NCBI GenBank assembly: GCA_023333565.1
Contig: JAJKFH010003493.1
Span: 2,356,001-2,420,000 of the forward strand
From: Puffinus mauretanicus
Taxonomy: Eukaryota > Chordata > Aves > Procellariiformes > Procellariidae
DNA length: 64,000 nt
Direction of reading: 5' to 3'
The notes beneath the pieces were generated by a model, which did no database searches, had not been told where the DNA came from, and saw only the letters and a list, made by a program, of their open reading frames with translations. The position numbers and the translations under genes were made by a program. Below, one piece after another: positions 12,204-26,857 of the stretch; the first letter of the stretch is position 1, and each line of letters opens with the position of its first letter.

Positions 12204-15200
12204 GAAGTTTTTTTCCTAGGAGGGCAAGGAGCAAAAACTTCCAACTATTTTGAAGAATGAAGATTGATCAGCCATAAAAAGGATTGCAAAATGGAGTTGC
12301 CTGTGATAACAGAGAACTGGACTAGATGACTCAGTCCTGTATTCCTGTTTAGGACAAGTCTGATTTAGTGTATAGAAAATAGCTTAGGGACCCTCTAAGA
12401 GTCAGCTGAAAAGGAATTGAATAAAGCTAACTACAGTTTTATTCATTTTCTATATGTAGGCAGGAACTAGTATGTTTGGCGTATGTTAAGACTTGTATTT
12501 CATTTCTTCTCATGAATCGTAATAAAGTATGGCTTTATAATTACTTATGCATGAGTTCGCAAGCCATGAGCCTCCTAAAAAGGAAGTTATTTTCTCCTCT
12601 TTTACTTGGATGGTAATGTAAACTGTACAGTGTGAATGGAGCCCAAGTTTTGGCATTATTGCATTTGCTGCTGCTACAGTTGTGGTATTACTTTGATGCT
12701 TGGTGATGCCGCAAGCACATAGGGTACCAGGGTCTGCCCCTGAAGAGCCTCTCAATCTATGTGTGCAAGTCTCTATAGGAACCTCAAGAAAAAGAAGGCC
12801 CTTAAAAAAATCTGACATGCCAAGGATATAAAACTGTAGAGATCAGTTCTGTGATAAAGAGGCTACCTCCTGGTGAGGCTGGATAGGCAAGAAGAAAATC
12901 TCTGTGGGCTTACTTGCACCTAGGGTCCCAATCAGCTAGACTGAGGGAATTTTCTACTCTTCCCCAAGAGTAAGTCACACAGGGGGAGTTCATGGAGTTC
13001 TGTTGCATTTCAGTCCCGTTCTTCAGGGTTACCAAGGAACCTGCAGCTGAGTAAAACCCAGAAAAGAACAGCTTTTCTTCCAACCAGCAGGTTCATGGCT
13101 AGCCCATCGGGCATTCATCCATCAGCTGCCAGTCCTTTAGTAGAGATCTGTAAGACACTTCCTACCAAAGGTCTGGGATGAAAGGGAAGAGGGGAAAGAG
13201 GAGGTTATCAATCTTGCTGAAATGCTAACTGGAACTGAGAGATTTGGGACATGGATGAGAATTGCAGTCTCAGTGGACATACTTCTGGGCAGCACCTAGA
13301 GAATATATCACTCAGCTCTGAAGCCAAATCCAGATAAACAAAAGGAAATAAGGCATGTCTTCCATGCTCATACCCTTGCATCAGGCAGAAGGATGATCCT
13401 GAGGAAATATAATGCGTACTGTTGCAGTGTCTGTATCAGTTTATTTCCTGTTGCTTTTATGCAATGACAAGATTTTGATAATGTTAACTTTGCATCCAAT
13501 TTTGTTACTCTTCACCCTTCCTCATGTGTTTACATAGCAATATATAGCATAGTCAAAACAACTTATTAACAAACACAAGAGGAGTCCAAACCATGCACTT
13601 TTGAAAGCCATTGCAGACTTTATCTGCTTGCTAACAAAGAGTGAAAGCACACACGGAAGTTTGATGTGCACAGGATTCTGTCTGTTCTCTTTCCTCTTGA
13701 TTTTTCGGTATGAATGTTCGGGCAATAGGTTGTAGCTCATGTGCTGATTGCCCTAAGTGGGTGACCCCAAGGCTAGGAAGGAACTGCTCCTTTGCTGTGT
13801 CCACTCATCTACACTCATCATCTGGTGGTGTTTGAGGAACCATATTACCTTTCTCTTCTCTCTCCAGGCTTTCTTCCTCTTTCTCCCTGTGTCCTCTCCT
13901 CTCTCCTGTCTCCTTGTGCAGCTGGCTTGTGCCCTGTCCTGTGCAGTGGGCCATCTCAATCTTCTCCTGTCACAGTTGAGGTTCCTCTCCTTGTGAGCAT
14001 TATGTAGATGCCCACCTACCCCAGCAAAAGATTTTTGCCTGGTAGCTGGAGAGCAAATGGAGACATAGAGAAGGCTGCTGATGTCAGGACATGGTGAGAA
14101 CTGGCTGTGTTGAGGGTGACAACAAGGCAGGCAGGGCAGGGGCCTCACTGACAAGGGTCCAGTCCCACACAGTGAGAGCCACTGCCACATGAAATTAGCC
14201 TCTGCTGACTAGCTCTGCATTATCCCAGACTATATCTGATATCTGATCTAGTTTGTGTAAAGCTGCCTTGAGTATCTCAACTGAACTCTCCAATCCGCAG
14301 GTTAGGTGTTCACCATATCACAGCATTTAGCAGAGCTGGGCTTGGACTGGGGCGTTTTCCAGCCCATCCCTTGAAGTGGCTGTGTCCAAGGCTACTAGAG
14401 GGAGAGCTAAAATCAGAGTGCTGCTTATGAATTTCGTTCTTTCCAAATATTTTTTATCTGAACAAAAAAAAATGAATATGTTTTCCCTGGATTGATGAAT
14501 TTGTGGAGATAAAGCATAGACTTTGCCTTGTTCCCATTTTCTTTTGTAGGTGACAGTATACATAGCTGACCAAGGCGTCCTTTCTCTAAAGTCTGAGCTT
14601 TTCATTAGTTTTGCAACACTGCTAGTATGGAGAAGGAGTCCAGATTCCCCATCCATGCCACAAGTACATGGACTGGAGTTAAAGTGCAAGAAAATGGGCT
14701 ATGTTTCAAGGATCATTATAGTAAATTTTTCTACGCTGTGCTAGCACTGTTCGGAAACTACAGCAAGACTTCATGATGAAGTACTTACTGCTAACTTAGG
14801 CAAACTTGACTGTAATAACAATCCATACGTTTTCACAGGATAAACAAATGCTGTGAATATTAGATTCGGTTGTTATGTCTAATTTGAAGTCATGTCTAGA
14901 AAACAAAATGAATGTGTCACTAGAGCAAGAAAGCATCAGACTACCAAAGTTTTTTTTCCTCACCAACTTTTGGCTGAAAATTTGTCACCAGCGATCCAGG
15001 CTTTAGTGCTTGTGTGGTAGATGCTTTTATCAGCTCTGGGGGAAAAGCCAAAGTGGAAAAAATTACAAGGCTTGCGTCTGTAGCATTTTATGGATTGACA
15101 TAAGGTTTATTATTGTTTAGTAATATTAACGGGTTGACATCAAGAGGGAGATTTATTGGAACTGTTCTAATATCAAGATGCTTCTGCAAACACAAAAATA

Positions 15201-16756
15201 GATTTAAGACCTGAAGGGTATCCAGGATCATTTCAATGTCACATACAAGCTTGGCAGTCCTCTTTACTTTGATTTATCTGCTCTCTTGCTGAGTCCATAG
15301 TCTCCAAGACTGGAACCTTGCTGATTATCATAGCCTTATGGATTTCACTTGCTGTAAATCAGAGGACTATGTATATAATATTTTCATAAAACATGATTTT
15401 ATTATTAAATCATTGTCTATGTAATACAAATTATAACAATAGTTATGAATGACTATTTCCTTTAAACTACATAAAATCTTTAATTTCTTTTTTTAAATTA
15501 CCTTTTCTAGAGATTTTGTAACTGCACCAAGTAAACTATAAAAATACTAAACAAAGTAATGGAAACACAAATAAATCTCAGCTGACAAAATAACATATAA
15601 CTTAGGCTATTATTTTCTCTTCCTCTAAATATAATACAGATTTCACATACCTTTCCTGTGTTTATCTAGACTTTTCTTCCATAAAACTTATGACTCCAAG
15701 GACTCGAAGATTTCATGCAAGAATTATTTTTGATCAAAAATTTCAGAAACATCCAGTGATTATTTTGTTAGCTGCGTGGAGACCTGTGAAATCAATGGCC
15801 CTTTCTGAAAACTGTTGCCTGTCAGAGATAATGTTTATGTAGCGTAGTTCTGGTATTTTCTACCTTTCACCATTTTCCCACTATCTGATTTTCACTTCCA
15901 CTTGAAATATTTTTGAAAGTTATTCTCCTGTTGTTGTGCATTGTCTTCTATAAAACTGTGCTTAAAAAGAAAATTAATGTTTTTCAGCTTTCTGCTCTGA
16001 GCATTTGGCAGCACCTTCACACCAGTTTCACTGTCTCATTATACAGCCCAGTTTCTCTTCCCTTGCACACAACAATAAGGGGAAGTAAAACAGTTTTAAA
16101 AGCCAAAATATATGTTTGAAATGGCAAGAATGGATGGGGAAGCAGATAGTGTGTGAAAATATGCTTGATATATTTCATCTCTGATCTATTGACCCAAGGT
16201 ACAACATGCAGAAACACATTTAATGACTTGTTTCTTGTGCTGATGATCTAACTGACTTTATTGTCCGTAAATCCTTCCCTAAAACTCACCTCCACCCTTA
16301 TGTATACCCTGACCTTTGCAAGGCAGCTGGGTTGGGTTCTCTTACCTAATGTAGCCATCTAAAAGGCATTTAAGCGCTAAACTTAGACTAGTTACCTAGG
16401 TGCCTTCTGCAGTCAATGGACATGATCACATGCAGAAGGTGATTCAACACGTCCTAAAATATTTCATGTATCTGTCTCTCTCCATGGACTATGGCAACAG
16501 CCTAGGTGTCTAAGACTAAATGCCTTACTTTTATACAGCTAAAGTTAGGTGAGATAAATCCCATTACTGGCGTTTGCATTGGATTTACTGTCTTGATTGA
16601 GATAGTCTTATTGTTTCTTTGTCTATTCTATCTTGTCTGCAGTAACTATATATAATCTTGTTTATTCTAGACATATGTTCTGTTTTTTTTCTCCTACACA
16701 TAAATTTTAAGCTCTTTAGGGTAGGAACACAGAATAATCCATAGGCTTTACCCGCC

Positions 16757-16780
16757 TCCCCCCCCCCCCCCAAAAAAAAA
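16757..16780. repeat. Poly-C followed by poly-A tract
   Basis: A run of about 14 C interrupted only at its left edge by TCC, followed at once by about nine A. The exact run lengths are prone to sequencing error. Confidence 0.85.
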
Positions 16781-17667
16781 GAACAATAAGGAATAATTCT
16801 GGTGCCAACGAACAATCATTTAACACATATCCTTTAAGCAATCTATAACTGCTAATTTACTCAGTAGAATTTATGACATCTGTTCATGAAAAAAAACCAC
16901 AAATAATTTAAAGACTGATGCTGGAAACTCTTACTCTCTCAGTTAGTACTACTGAGGGCAATGGAAAGATTTATATAAATAAGGGTTTGAAATCAGTGAG
17001 AAGACATGCAAAAATAAGAATTACTTGCATCAGTAAGATTTCCTGAATTGAGCCTTTAATTTACCATCTGCAAATGTGGCCCAATAAAGATGTATTAAGA
17101 TTTGCGACCCAGTAGTTACAACTCCAGATTGTGTTATGTGATAGCCCATAATTGAATAAATGCATGATATTTCTGAAGGATTGTGAAAGGGTATAGAAAG
17201 ATTGCTTTCTTTACTGTTCTTCTAGTGAAATTTCAAATATTTGAATAGTGTATAACTGCAAGCTACATTTCCCATTTTTTAATTAAAATTTATGAAGGCA
17301 GGAGCCAGAAACAATATCTCTGGGTACATTAAATAGGAAATTCTTGGCACCTGATAGGATTAAACCTTCAACAGTGAAAAATAAGTGTCCTTTTCAGAAT
17401 GACTAAGGCTATAACAGCTTCTGAAGTTGTTGATTTAAACAATCCATGACGACACTGTCCTCCTGCACTAAACATACTGGATTCTAACAGTCCCCATTCC
17501 AGCCTGTAAAATATATCCACTTTGTGCCAATTTTTAGAAGGTCCTTCTAATACCATTACAGCTAGCTTAGTCTTTTCTCAAGTTTTCTCATTATAATTCA
17601 GAATTTCATAATTTTAGTTGGTTGCAGTGAATACTTTGGCCAGTTGGAATAAAAAGAGGCTTTGTTT

Positions 17668-17696
17668 CATAGAATCATTTAGAATCATTTAGGTTG
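17668..17696 (-). mobile_element. CR1 tail fragment, antisense
   Basis: CATAGAATCATTTAGAATCA and the following TTTAGGTTG are the reverse complement of the CR1 3' end, with one partial duplication of the GAATCATTTA unit. Only about 30 bp remain before similarity to CR1 stops. It is either an extreme 5' truncation or an old remnant. Confidence 0.7.
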
Positions 17697-18292
17697 TTTC
17701 ATACGCTTGAAAGAGAGTTATGCTGGAAGGAGTTTGAAGCAGACTCAGAAAGGGCAGTTCCTTCCACCACATCACATGTGAAGTAATAACCCAGAGAGAA
17801 CTCCCTTCTTGCAGAGCACAAGAGGCCAGACTTTGTGGAGCACTGAACCACTGCCAGCTCTCAAAATTTCTCAGCAGCTACTGTTCATCCTCAGCATTAA
17901 ACACGTAGCTGCACATGCTATTGAACACATCATTTAAGATTGTTCCATGGAGTAACGTCTACCAGCTCCAATGGGGACTAGATATTACCCATAATTAAAT
18001 AAAAATAGTAACCCCCTTGACTACTTATGTAGTAAGTATTTTAAATACCATATTACTCAGCAAGAAGAGTTTGTAAATATTGAAATGATAGGTTACTATC
18101 TATCTGATTGAAACATCTACTAGTAAATGTGTCTGTGTATTGAAAATCCCTGGATCAAACTGGTATTTTTCAAGAGTTCAGAAACCTTGTGCCTGCCTCC
18201 ATAGAAACATTTTAAATCGAATATCACAGGAACTTCATGCTGATGCTGTTTTTTACAAAGCAATCTAAGACTACGTTACTGGGGAAATCACT

Positions 18293-18363
18293 TAGAATAG
18301 AATCATAGCATGATAGAATCATTTAGGTTGGAAAAGACCCTTAAGATCATTGAGTCCAACCAA
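18293..18363 (-). mobile_element. CR1 3'-end fragment, antisense
   Basis: TAGAATCATTTAGGTTGGAA and the following AAGACCCTTAAGATCATTGAGTCCAAC match the reverse complement of the CR1 3' untranslated region and tail; the same region ends the large copy at 6,476. About 70 bp survive. The inner edge runs into a local duplication of GAGTCCAAACTTGGA at 18,363-18,395. Confidence 0.92.
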
Positions 18364-18395
18364 GTCCAAACTTGGACATCGAGTCCAAACTTGGA
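18363..18395. repeat. Short tandem duplication with palindromic units
   Basis: AGTCCAAACTTGGA occurs at 18,363-18,376 and again at 18,382-18,395. Each copy contains the small inverted pair TCCAA and TTGGA. The unit GAGTCCAA is also part of the adjoining CR1 fragment, so the duplication probably arose at the truncated end of that insertion. Confidence 0.7.
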
Positions 18396-21300
18396 TGTTT
18401 CTATTACTAGAGTGGCATTTTACTTTTTCCATTGTGTGGATAGCTGGATCAGTCATTGACTTCCATGGAGGACTATTCACAGTGAAGCCAGTGAAGCCAC
18501 TTTTGACCCAAAAAAGAATTTTAGGATCTGCTCCTCTTTGGCTACGTCCATACTGGTTGAAAGCTTTCAGTCTCCTGGGGCCAGGTGTATGAATCCATGA
18601 CCAATTTTCAGAAAAAGTGTCGCTGATGTGCAGCCACATGGTCCCTGGCCGCAGTGCCCAGGTTTCTGTGGAAACAGTATGGGGGTTCACCAAATGGGAA
18701 AGTGTTGCTGTGCTCCTGAGTCCCACCTCTGATTTGGGTGACTGGAGAACCTGAATTCTGGGGTTCAGGCACAGTGCTGTGTGAGAAATGTATCTCTCTC
18801 CTTTCTTCAGTTTCTTTAAATTCTTATGCTGTTGCCAAGTCAAGTTGTTTGAAGTATGTTCTTTGGTGCTCAAGTATTCCTTGGAGGATTTTCTTATGTA
18901 ATAATTTGATTGCCTTATATTTACTTTTGCATTTATAAATGATCCATCTATTTTTAATTTAGGTAGTGCAGTTCCTTCTACACGGAGACATCTCTCTGTA
19001 TGCATAGGTACATAGATCAGCAGAAATCTTAAGATTCTCTAGTTGTTTTTTCCTAGGCTATGAATCAGTCCCTGATAAAAAGGACCTGATCCTGCTTCTG
19101 TTTAAATCAACAGAATAACTTCTAATTCCCCTCGGACAGAGATGAGCTCATCATGATACTGAGGGAAGTTTGTTTTTTTCTTAGCAAAGTATGTGTTTTG
19201 CTATCCTTCTGTAAAACTGAAGTATTTGCCAATATTTAAACTTTATTTAGGCAAAGCTCCCATGATAGGGATGTCAGTTTAGGACCTACTGGCTCTTTTT
19301 AATAAAGCGGGGGAAAACCCCCAATCAAAAAAACCCCTGACATCTTTTGCTTTTCTATTCAACAAAAGCAATAAGCAATATTCCTCAGCTCCTCATGTGA
19401 ATACCTTGGTGCACATGGGTTGTCCCTCAGGGCAGTAGGATGGGTGCGAAGAGTCCCAAGCCGCTGCCTGTGAGAGTTTGGTTAAGGCTGGCCACAATCC
19501 AGTGGATGGGGAGGCTGTGAAGGCTGGTCCCTCTGTGAGCAATCCAAGACGGATTATTATGGAGAAGGCTATAATCCCCTTGGTGTCTCTGACAAACCCA
19601 CCATGGTCTTGCTTGGTCAATGCTTTGATTTGCACTTTTTCCTTACAACTTTTTACTTCTCCTCAGTCATATTAGGACTTAAGTATTAAAGTGGAATAAC
19701 TGATACATTCCAAATTCAGTGCATGAAACTTCCCTGCCAAGTCCCGCAAACAAAATTACAAGGTCTGGTGAAATCTTACACTTAGTAGTTATTAGATCTG
19801 TCAAATGAATCATGCTTCTGGGGAATCAGATGTTGTTAGGATTTAAACATACATAGCTGTAAATGAAGAAAAATAATATATCAGAATAAAAGTTTACTGT
19901 TTAATGAATTTGGGCACATGATTTCTTCAACCTATCCTGTACACAGAATGTAGGAATAACACAAATGTAGCATGACACAGATACCAACTATCATAGCCCA
20001 TGCTAAACCATTAGATGACAATCGCAATTTATAATTAATACTGACCCATCTCTTGCGGAAGGAGGTCCTTTTTTGGATGATTTCCAAGTCATTCTTTGTG
20101 TCCCTAGGCACAGACTCACTGCAGAGTGTCACAAAGACGGCTTGCTTCAGAAGCAGGAAGGATAAAACAATGTAAAAAAAGATTTTAAAGCATTTGATAC
20201 AGTGAAGCTTACGACAGATTCATTTTGTAAAATTTACAAAGGAAAAAAGCATGTATTGAAATATTTTCCTGCAGTTCCTTTGGTTGTTGAATTCATTCAA
20301 GGATTTTCCTTTTATCTGCTCTGATGTGTAAAACATAAATAAATATTTTACTGGGCAAATATAAACAGTGTAACCAAATTAAAAGAACTGTCAGTAGTTA
20401 CCATTGGATTTCTCTTCATTTGCAAATTCAGTACTAGCTCTGAAGAAGACAGAGACAAAACCTGTTTGTACTATTTTTTAGGAGATAAAGTCCTTTGCAA
20501 GAATCCCTTGTACAACAAAGCTTCATATGGAAATGAGGAACACAAAAACTGCAAATAATTGGGGAATACTGGAAGTGTTCAGCCCTTTGGTGGTATCTAG
20601 TGTCTAATTCAACAGCCGCATTGTAATTTAAGCATGTGAGAGATCTTATTTCTTATAGTATATGCCATAGAATAGACTGGCCAAATCTACCCTGGATTAT
20701 TGAGGGAAGCAGCAAAAGTCCATATTCTGACGCTTTTGCTAAGTTTAAGTGGCACCTTATTTTAGAAATATCTCTCTGGAGCCAATGAAGCTCTTACGCA
20801 TATCTCTGCTGGAAGCTGTATGTCCATACTCTACCTCTATAGACTGAACAGCTCTGTGTTCCAAGGATAAGCATATAACTACCCACAGCCTTGATGCAAT
20901 GGCACCGTGTCAGTTAATCTGCTGTAGTGATGACATCAAGCTACCAGGGAATCTTTCATCTCTTTCCTATGCTGTCTGCTACAAGAAGAACAGAATTTAG
21001 TAGCCCTGGCTACCAGCATCCCACAGGTGGCAAGCTGCACTGTGGAACTGGGTTGGGAAGTGCGCCCAGCTTTAGCCGCTCGCTGCTGAAATCAGTGCAG
21101 GTATGGCCATCGTGTACACCCGTCAGCCTGTTCCTGTAGAAAAAATCCCAACCCAACCCAACCTCAAACTTTCCAAATCTTTTAAAGGAAAAGAAAGAAA
21201 CCTCACAAACCCCCACAAATGAAAAAGTAAACCAATGAAAAGCACCCCTAATATATTTAATAGGCAACTGAAGTATTTTTTCCTAGATGCCCAGTATTGG

Positions 21301-24300
21301 AAGTGCAACAGCTTTGAAGAAGGACATATAACACTTCTCTTTTATCTTTTTAATTATATTCCCATTACACAACAGAAAGTGACTTGGATTTTCGTTTTAT
21401 GGCTTTTCTATTGAACTTAATTCTGACTAGGAAATTTCCTTCTGCTACAAAATGTTCTCTGATGCTTGCTATTGTAATAACTACCTTATATTGTCTGCTT
21501 CTGGGTGCGTTATGTTTTAAAATCCATTAACAAGAATGACCCTTCTTCATTGTTAAATGCATTAAACCCAAGAGACATAATCAGTAAAGGAAATATTCGT
21601 TTCAAAGAAATTTAAAGTTCTGAAGTTTTAACTTGCATTTTGTTTGTCTTCCATCTGATACCATTCTGGTATCTTCTTAGTGGAAAAATAGCGTCAGGAG
21701 ACCTTGATGATGTAGCTTGTATTTCCATTAATTCATTCTTGCCAAATAAATTATTGCCAGATCTTCTCAGTCACTGTCTTTATTAACTCAGTTCAATTTC
21801 TCCTTTGGGTCATTGTCCAGTAGTTTGTCCAACTCACTATGCTGCTGGCAGACTGAAGGATCCAGTGTCCGGAAGAGTAGTCTAGCAGCAGAAGATGATG
21901 AAATCATAACATTTGTGGGATCACACTTTTTTAAATTGAGAAACAGGTTTATGAAAAACTGTGTCACTGTGGATGCATTTCCCTCAGAATACAAAGGACA
22001 AAACAACTCAGTTTACTAAAATAATTTGTTTGGGTCTGACTAGTTGCTTTCAAAGTCAGTTTTCCTTTGGACACAAAGCTTCTATTCACAAGAGCAACCA
22101 CAGACTGCTCTGTTAGTGAGGGGTGGTGCAGTGTCCCTCCCACTCAGCAGGACCCATTGAGAGGCTTATGGTTATCTTCTTATTTGTATTTGCTACACAG
22201 CTAGAAGCTTCCTCCCCATCTAACTCTTCTCCCATCATGTTCTCACAAGTCTGCATAATGAGATTAATAAATAAAGCTTCAAAAGTTAACCAGATCAATA
22301 AGACTTCGTACTCCTGAGCTTTTGTGATGGTGAAGTAGGTATATTCAGCATCCTCATCTAGTTCCCATAAAAATCAGGAGAAGCCCCTGGTGCTGCAGAT
22401 GGAGCCTGTCCCAGGCACTACGTAGCACTTTAAATTACAAACCTATTTTCTAAAAAATGATGCTAGAAAAATGACATAACCAAGTTATATTTTATATTGT
22501 TCTGATTTGTTCCAGGCAAAACATATCAAATTTACAAGTGGAAAGGAAAGCTATCTCCCTTCTCAGTCCTAATGTATTAACTTGCCAATACTTGGCTCTA
22601 TCAACTTGCTTAGAAGCTGGATGTCATTTCGGATTCTTTCTCTTGTTTTTCCAGTGTGTTGTCACCAGCAGGCCAGTTCTGCCACCAGAAACACTTGGCA
22701 ATCAGATTGTCTTCAGTAGCTCTGCACTCATACAATGGATTCTGACATCGTACAAGAGAAATACCAGAATCCGTTTCACTTCCTCTGGTCTGCTTAGCTA
22801 TGCAGAGCTAACAGGAGTCAAAAATAAACCCCCAAACCCCCATGCAAACAAATCAATATGAACACACACAGATCAAGGCTGCAGCAATAATGGCCAAACT
22901 TCTGCAGGATGCTATGGGAAGCTGCTCTGCCTCAGAAAGCCTAAGGCACAGGCAGTCTCTCCCTTACCCCCTTGCTGCTCCTCAAACTGTGCTGTTGAAT
23001 GTCTGGCCCACTCAGCAAGGTTGGATCTGACTTTTTCTGGAGAATTGGCCCACATTATACATCCATCTTGGCACCCATTCAGCCTGCAGTCTTTCTTCTC
23101 TGATTGCCAAAAAGCATGCTAGTAATTCAGATACACTGGTGGGTCTGGGATATGAATAGCTGGCCACTGGGAACAGTATGAGAACTTTATTGTCTTCCAT
23201 AGCCCATCATAAACCAAGAATGATTCGCCACATGTAACTGAGCTGGTTTTGGATTTTAAATCCTAAGACATCAAACCTTCCAATCTATTTCAATTACATT
23301 TTTTTCTTTCCATTGCTCTGGGAGAGGAAAAAAAAAAAGCTTCATTCCAGCACAATAAAAAAATCAGGGGTTATCAAGAGGCAGTTCAGGGATTGTTCAT
23401 GGACTGTCAGGCAAACTTATGCAGTCCTTAAGTATACAGTCAGCACACCACTGAAAATGGGTCATTTCTGTATGTCTGTTGGGGCAAGGAATTTAGCAGG
23501 TTAGTCAGATGGAGAGTTATGCAAACATGGTTAAAAAAGCAATGCTTTTGTAGACTGCTTCAAAAATCAGATCCGAAATTTGCAATTCATTCAAAAGCTG
23601 ACCAGAGAGACATGGGGAAAGAACATAGCTAAAAATTAAAACATTGGAAGACAGACGGGATTTTCTCCAACAGCGTGACGAAGAACTGAGGGTGAGAGTT
23701 GACTCTTGGTGAATTCTGCTGTATTATGCTCTCAAAGCCATTAAAAGAACTGTTGAAAAATTAACCACCATTCAGGAGTTTAAGAAATCTCTCAACCATG
23801 TGTTTATTTTTCAGTCATGACACAGCTTTATGCATGTAAGAGAAAGAAGTAATCTACCATTTGTTTAAAATAACAGACTCTCCAGCAGCCTTATCTATTA
23901 TATAGTCTAAAAATAGCAATATTGAAAAGCTATCTATCCAGTTCTCTAACTGGCCTGCTTTTAGCACATTTATGTGCAAGATGGGTCTGCAGAAGAAAAA
24001 GAGGCTGCTCTACTCATAACTGTCAAAGCTATGGGCATGTTTATGGATAATGCCATTGCTGCAGCGGGCAGATAGAGCAACATAGAAATCAACTGAGCTT
24101 TGTCCTTCTGAATTTGCCCTGTTCCAGGCAGGAACCCCCCTGTTTTTCTCCATCTCACCTTCTCCTGGTCTTCCACAAACTTCAGTACTTGCCTGAATAT
24201 CCTTCAGCTGTTCAACTCCTTACCCTCTTGCCATGTTGGCATTGTGATTGATAGCTCTATTAGGTACGAACCTCTGTTCTTCATTCAGCCATAAGTTTGT

Positions 24301-25717
24301 GTTTTGTACGTGTAAGGGAAGTTAGCCGGAGGCTTGCTGCTAACTTCAGTGGGATTAAAATTTAACCCGCTATCTAAATTTCTGCTTGTAATATTAAGTG
24401 AAAGAACTGGAATTTCAGCAGTGCTTTTACAACTAGAGATATACACACGGTTAAAATCAGTTGGGTGAAATTCAAGCCTGTTGCAGTCAATGTGGTAGCT
24501 GTTTTTTTCACTATGCCTCTGTTTAGCCCACACTTGAGAAGAAAACACACACAGACGCTGAAGTATTATTTATTTAGAATAAACACCAGTTGAAGGAATT
24601 GAATGGTGGAAACTACCTAATTGTTTGTATCCTTGGTCACAACTATAAAAACTGCCTCCAGAATGGCATAGCATAGAAATAATATTATTCCTTCAGTCTT
24701 TTTCTCTTTTCTCTATAGCAGCCTTCTCGGTAATACCCTCAATCATTTGGAAATGCAGTAACAGTGTATTATAATACTATTTTGAGTATTGAGGAAAAGC
24801 ATCTGCTGTCAGTACTAACCTTTATTACTGTGAAAAAACCACAGTAGCATGTCATGCAGATCTAATTTGAGAATTGCGTGTTGAAATTATTAGTAATTTC
24901 TTTTGTTTCCACCCTGTTCAGATGTTCTATGACTATTCATATGTATTTTGTTTTAAAGTGTTTATAAGACTGTTTACAAGGCTTTGTTTAATTACTGTGT
25001 AGTGAGATACTAGATACCAGAACTGACTTTACCTCGGTTCCTCACCACCATGAGCTTGTTATAAGTAGGTTTGAACTTCAGAAAATTCAAATTGTTTCAG
25101 TGGTCTTTGCTGTGCAGATAATGCAGCGCATTCAGTCGCTCTTTAAATCCACTGATTTGTCTGCTTATTAGATTTCAGCACCACACTGAAGTTGCACCTA
25201 AATTTATTAAATTGGTAGTATTTATTGGGGTTTGTATGTTGCTTTTAAATGGTTTCCCTTTCTTTCTCAGGGAAAACAAGAAACAAAGGGAATTAAAAGC
25301 CTGTGTAAGAACACAGAGGAAGATGGTGGCAGTCTTGGTAATACTACTTAAGTCCCTTGGCGCTCAGTCTCATGCCACTGCCCTTGACTGTGCGGCCATT
25401 TGGCATCAGCTGAAAAGAGCCACAGGTACCTCCTACTGTAAGCTGGGCTAGCAGTGATGCAGTTTTGCAGACCTAGCTTTCAAGGGAGGTTTTCTGGTAA
25501 CACATGGGATGATGCTGGACAGTAGATACACAGTTTTATTTTAACATGCTTGCAGAGGCTAATATTCTGCTCCACAGTAATTTTCCTACAACATCCATTC
25601 ATTTCTATTTCTAGAAAGTTGAAGTATTAACGCCCTCTCAATATAGAGGTCCACCTGTGAACTATGTAAACTGCTTTGGGAAGAAGATGGAACATATTTG
25701 CTTTTCATGAAAAATAC

Positions 25718-25808
25718 AAATATATATATATGTATATATGTATTTAGTTTATTTTAGGGAGCTTTACATGTTTTTTTAAGGAATATAAATATATATACAT
25801 GTATATAA
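25718..25808. repeat. Two AT/ATGT-rich microsatellite patches
   Basis: TATATATATATGTATATATG at about 25,720-25,742 and a second run, ATATAAATATATATACATGT, near 25,784-25,805. They look like one low-complexity region split by about 40 bp. Confidence 0.8.
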
Positions 25809-26837
25809 AGGCTTAGTTCTAAAATTCAGCTCTAAGCAAGGAAACAAACTGGTCTGAGAAGCCAAACAGCCTGTGCAACCAAATCTAAGACTCTTCAGTT
25901 TTATGTTGTAAGGCTTCAGGTGGGCGCTCATGATTACACAGAAGTCTACGCACTGCAGCAGTTCCTATAAGAAGAAGTGGTTTCACCAGTTTTGCAACCT
26001 TAACAAAAAGTCATTCTATCAGAGAGAAAAAAAAAAATCCTATTTTTAAAAAGCCTTGCATGGTTCATCTGTGTTTAAGTTACTTTTAAGAATAAACAAA
26101 ATTAGTGTTTTTAGGAACACCAGTCTCTGTCACGTAGCTGCTTGTGAGATACCTTATACTGCTGTGCTTTATCTTCCCTGAGCAGCGAACACTGGTGCCT
26201 ATGGAGCCGGCATGAACTGATCTTATGTACAAGTATAACACACCCATGACATGGGAGACAAAATAACTCTGCTGGATGTTTGCAGAGCCTGCTGAATTGT
26301 AAAAAATGCAGTAGTTCTGGAAAACACACCATCCCATGAGTTCAGAAAGAATTTATGTTTCCCTTCAGATTATATGCTAAATATCGGCAGATGGTCAAGG
26401 AGGACCCTTTATAATATACAGTAGTTGCAAAAAGTTATATCTTATTTATAAGAAATGAAAGAAGAAAGCTAAGTTAATCAGATGGTTAGAAAGGTAAGTT
26501 GGTAAACTAGCCTTATACTTTTAGACATCAGTAGTCAAATAATTTATGAATAGGATTGAAAATTCAGTTTAAATTCTGAGTTTGGGATGACTTATTATGC
26601 CTGCCCCCCGCCCTCCCGCTATTTGCTCCTCTTCATTCTGTTGCTCACAGGAGAAAATGCGAATGGGGGCATAGCCATAGGTTAGGCAGCCAGAATTTCA
26701 CTTTGCAATAAGTGTCAGCAGTTCCTCCTTTTCTCCTCTTCACAAGGGGATGCTCTTTTCAAGTGGCTTTCCTGTGGAAGACGAATGAGCAGGCTTTTTC
26801 TTTCTGACCCTTGTTAAGTAACTTGACGTGCTTTTCT

Positions 26838-26857
26838 TTTGTTTGTTTGTTTGTTTC
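26838..26857. repeat. (TTTG)n microsatellite
   Basis: About five TTTG units. They form most of a pyrimidine-rich tract ending in TTTCTGCAG at 26,862. Confidence 0.85.

Larger units (their letters stand above)
9804..17667. other. AT-rich non-coding stretch, no gene recognised
   Basis: Very AT-rich sequence, especially 10,300-12,000 and 15,350-15,700. No reading frame exceeds about 145 codons and none is recognisable. It contains an (AT)8 microsatellite at 12,188-12,203, a C-run followed by an A-run near 16,757-16,780, and a T/C-rich patch at about 13,840-13,920. It is probably intron or intergenic DNA. Confidence 0.6.

Noticed and set aside
16757..16780. Poly-C/poly-A tract as a processed-transcript end
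   Set aside because: The A-run is short, no gene-like sequence precedes it and no target duplication is visible; it looks like a simple homopolymer tract.
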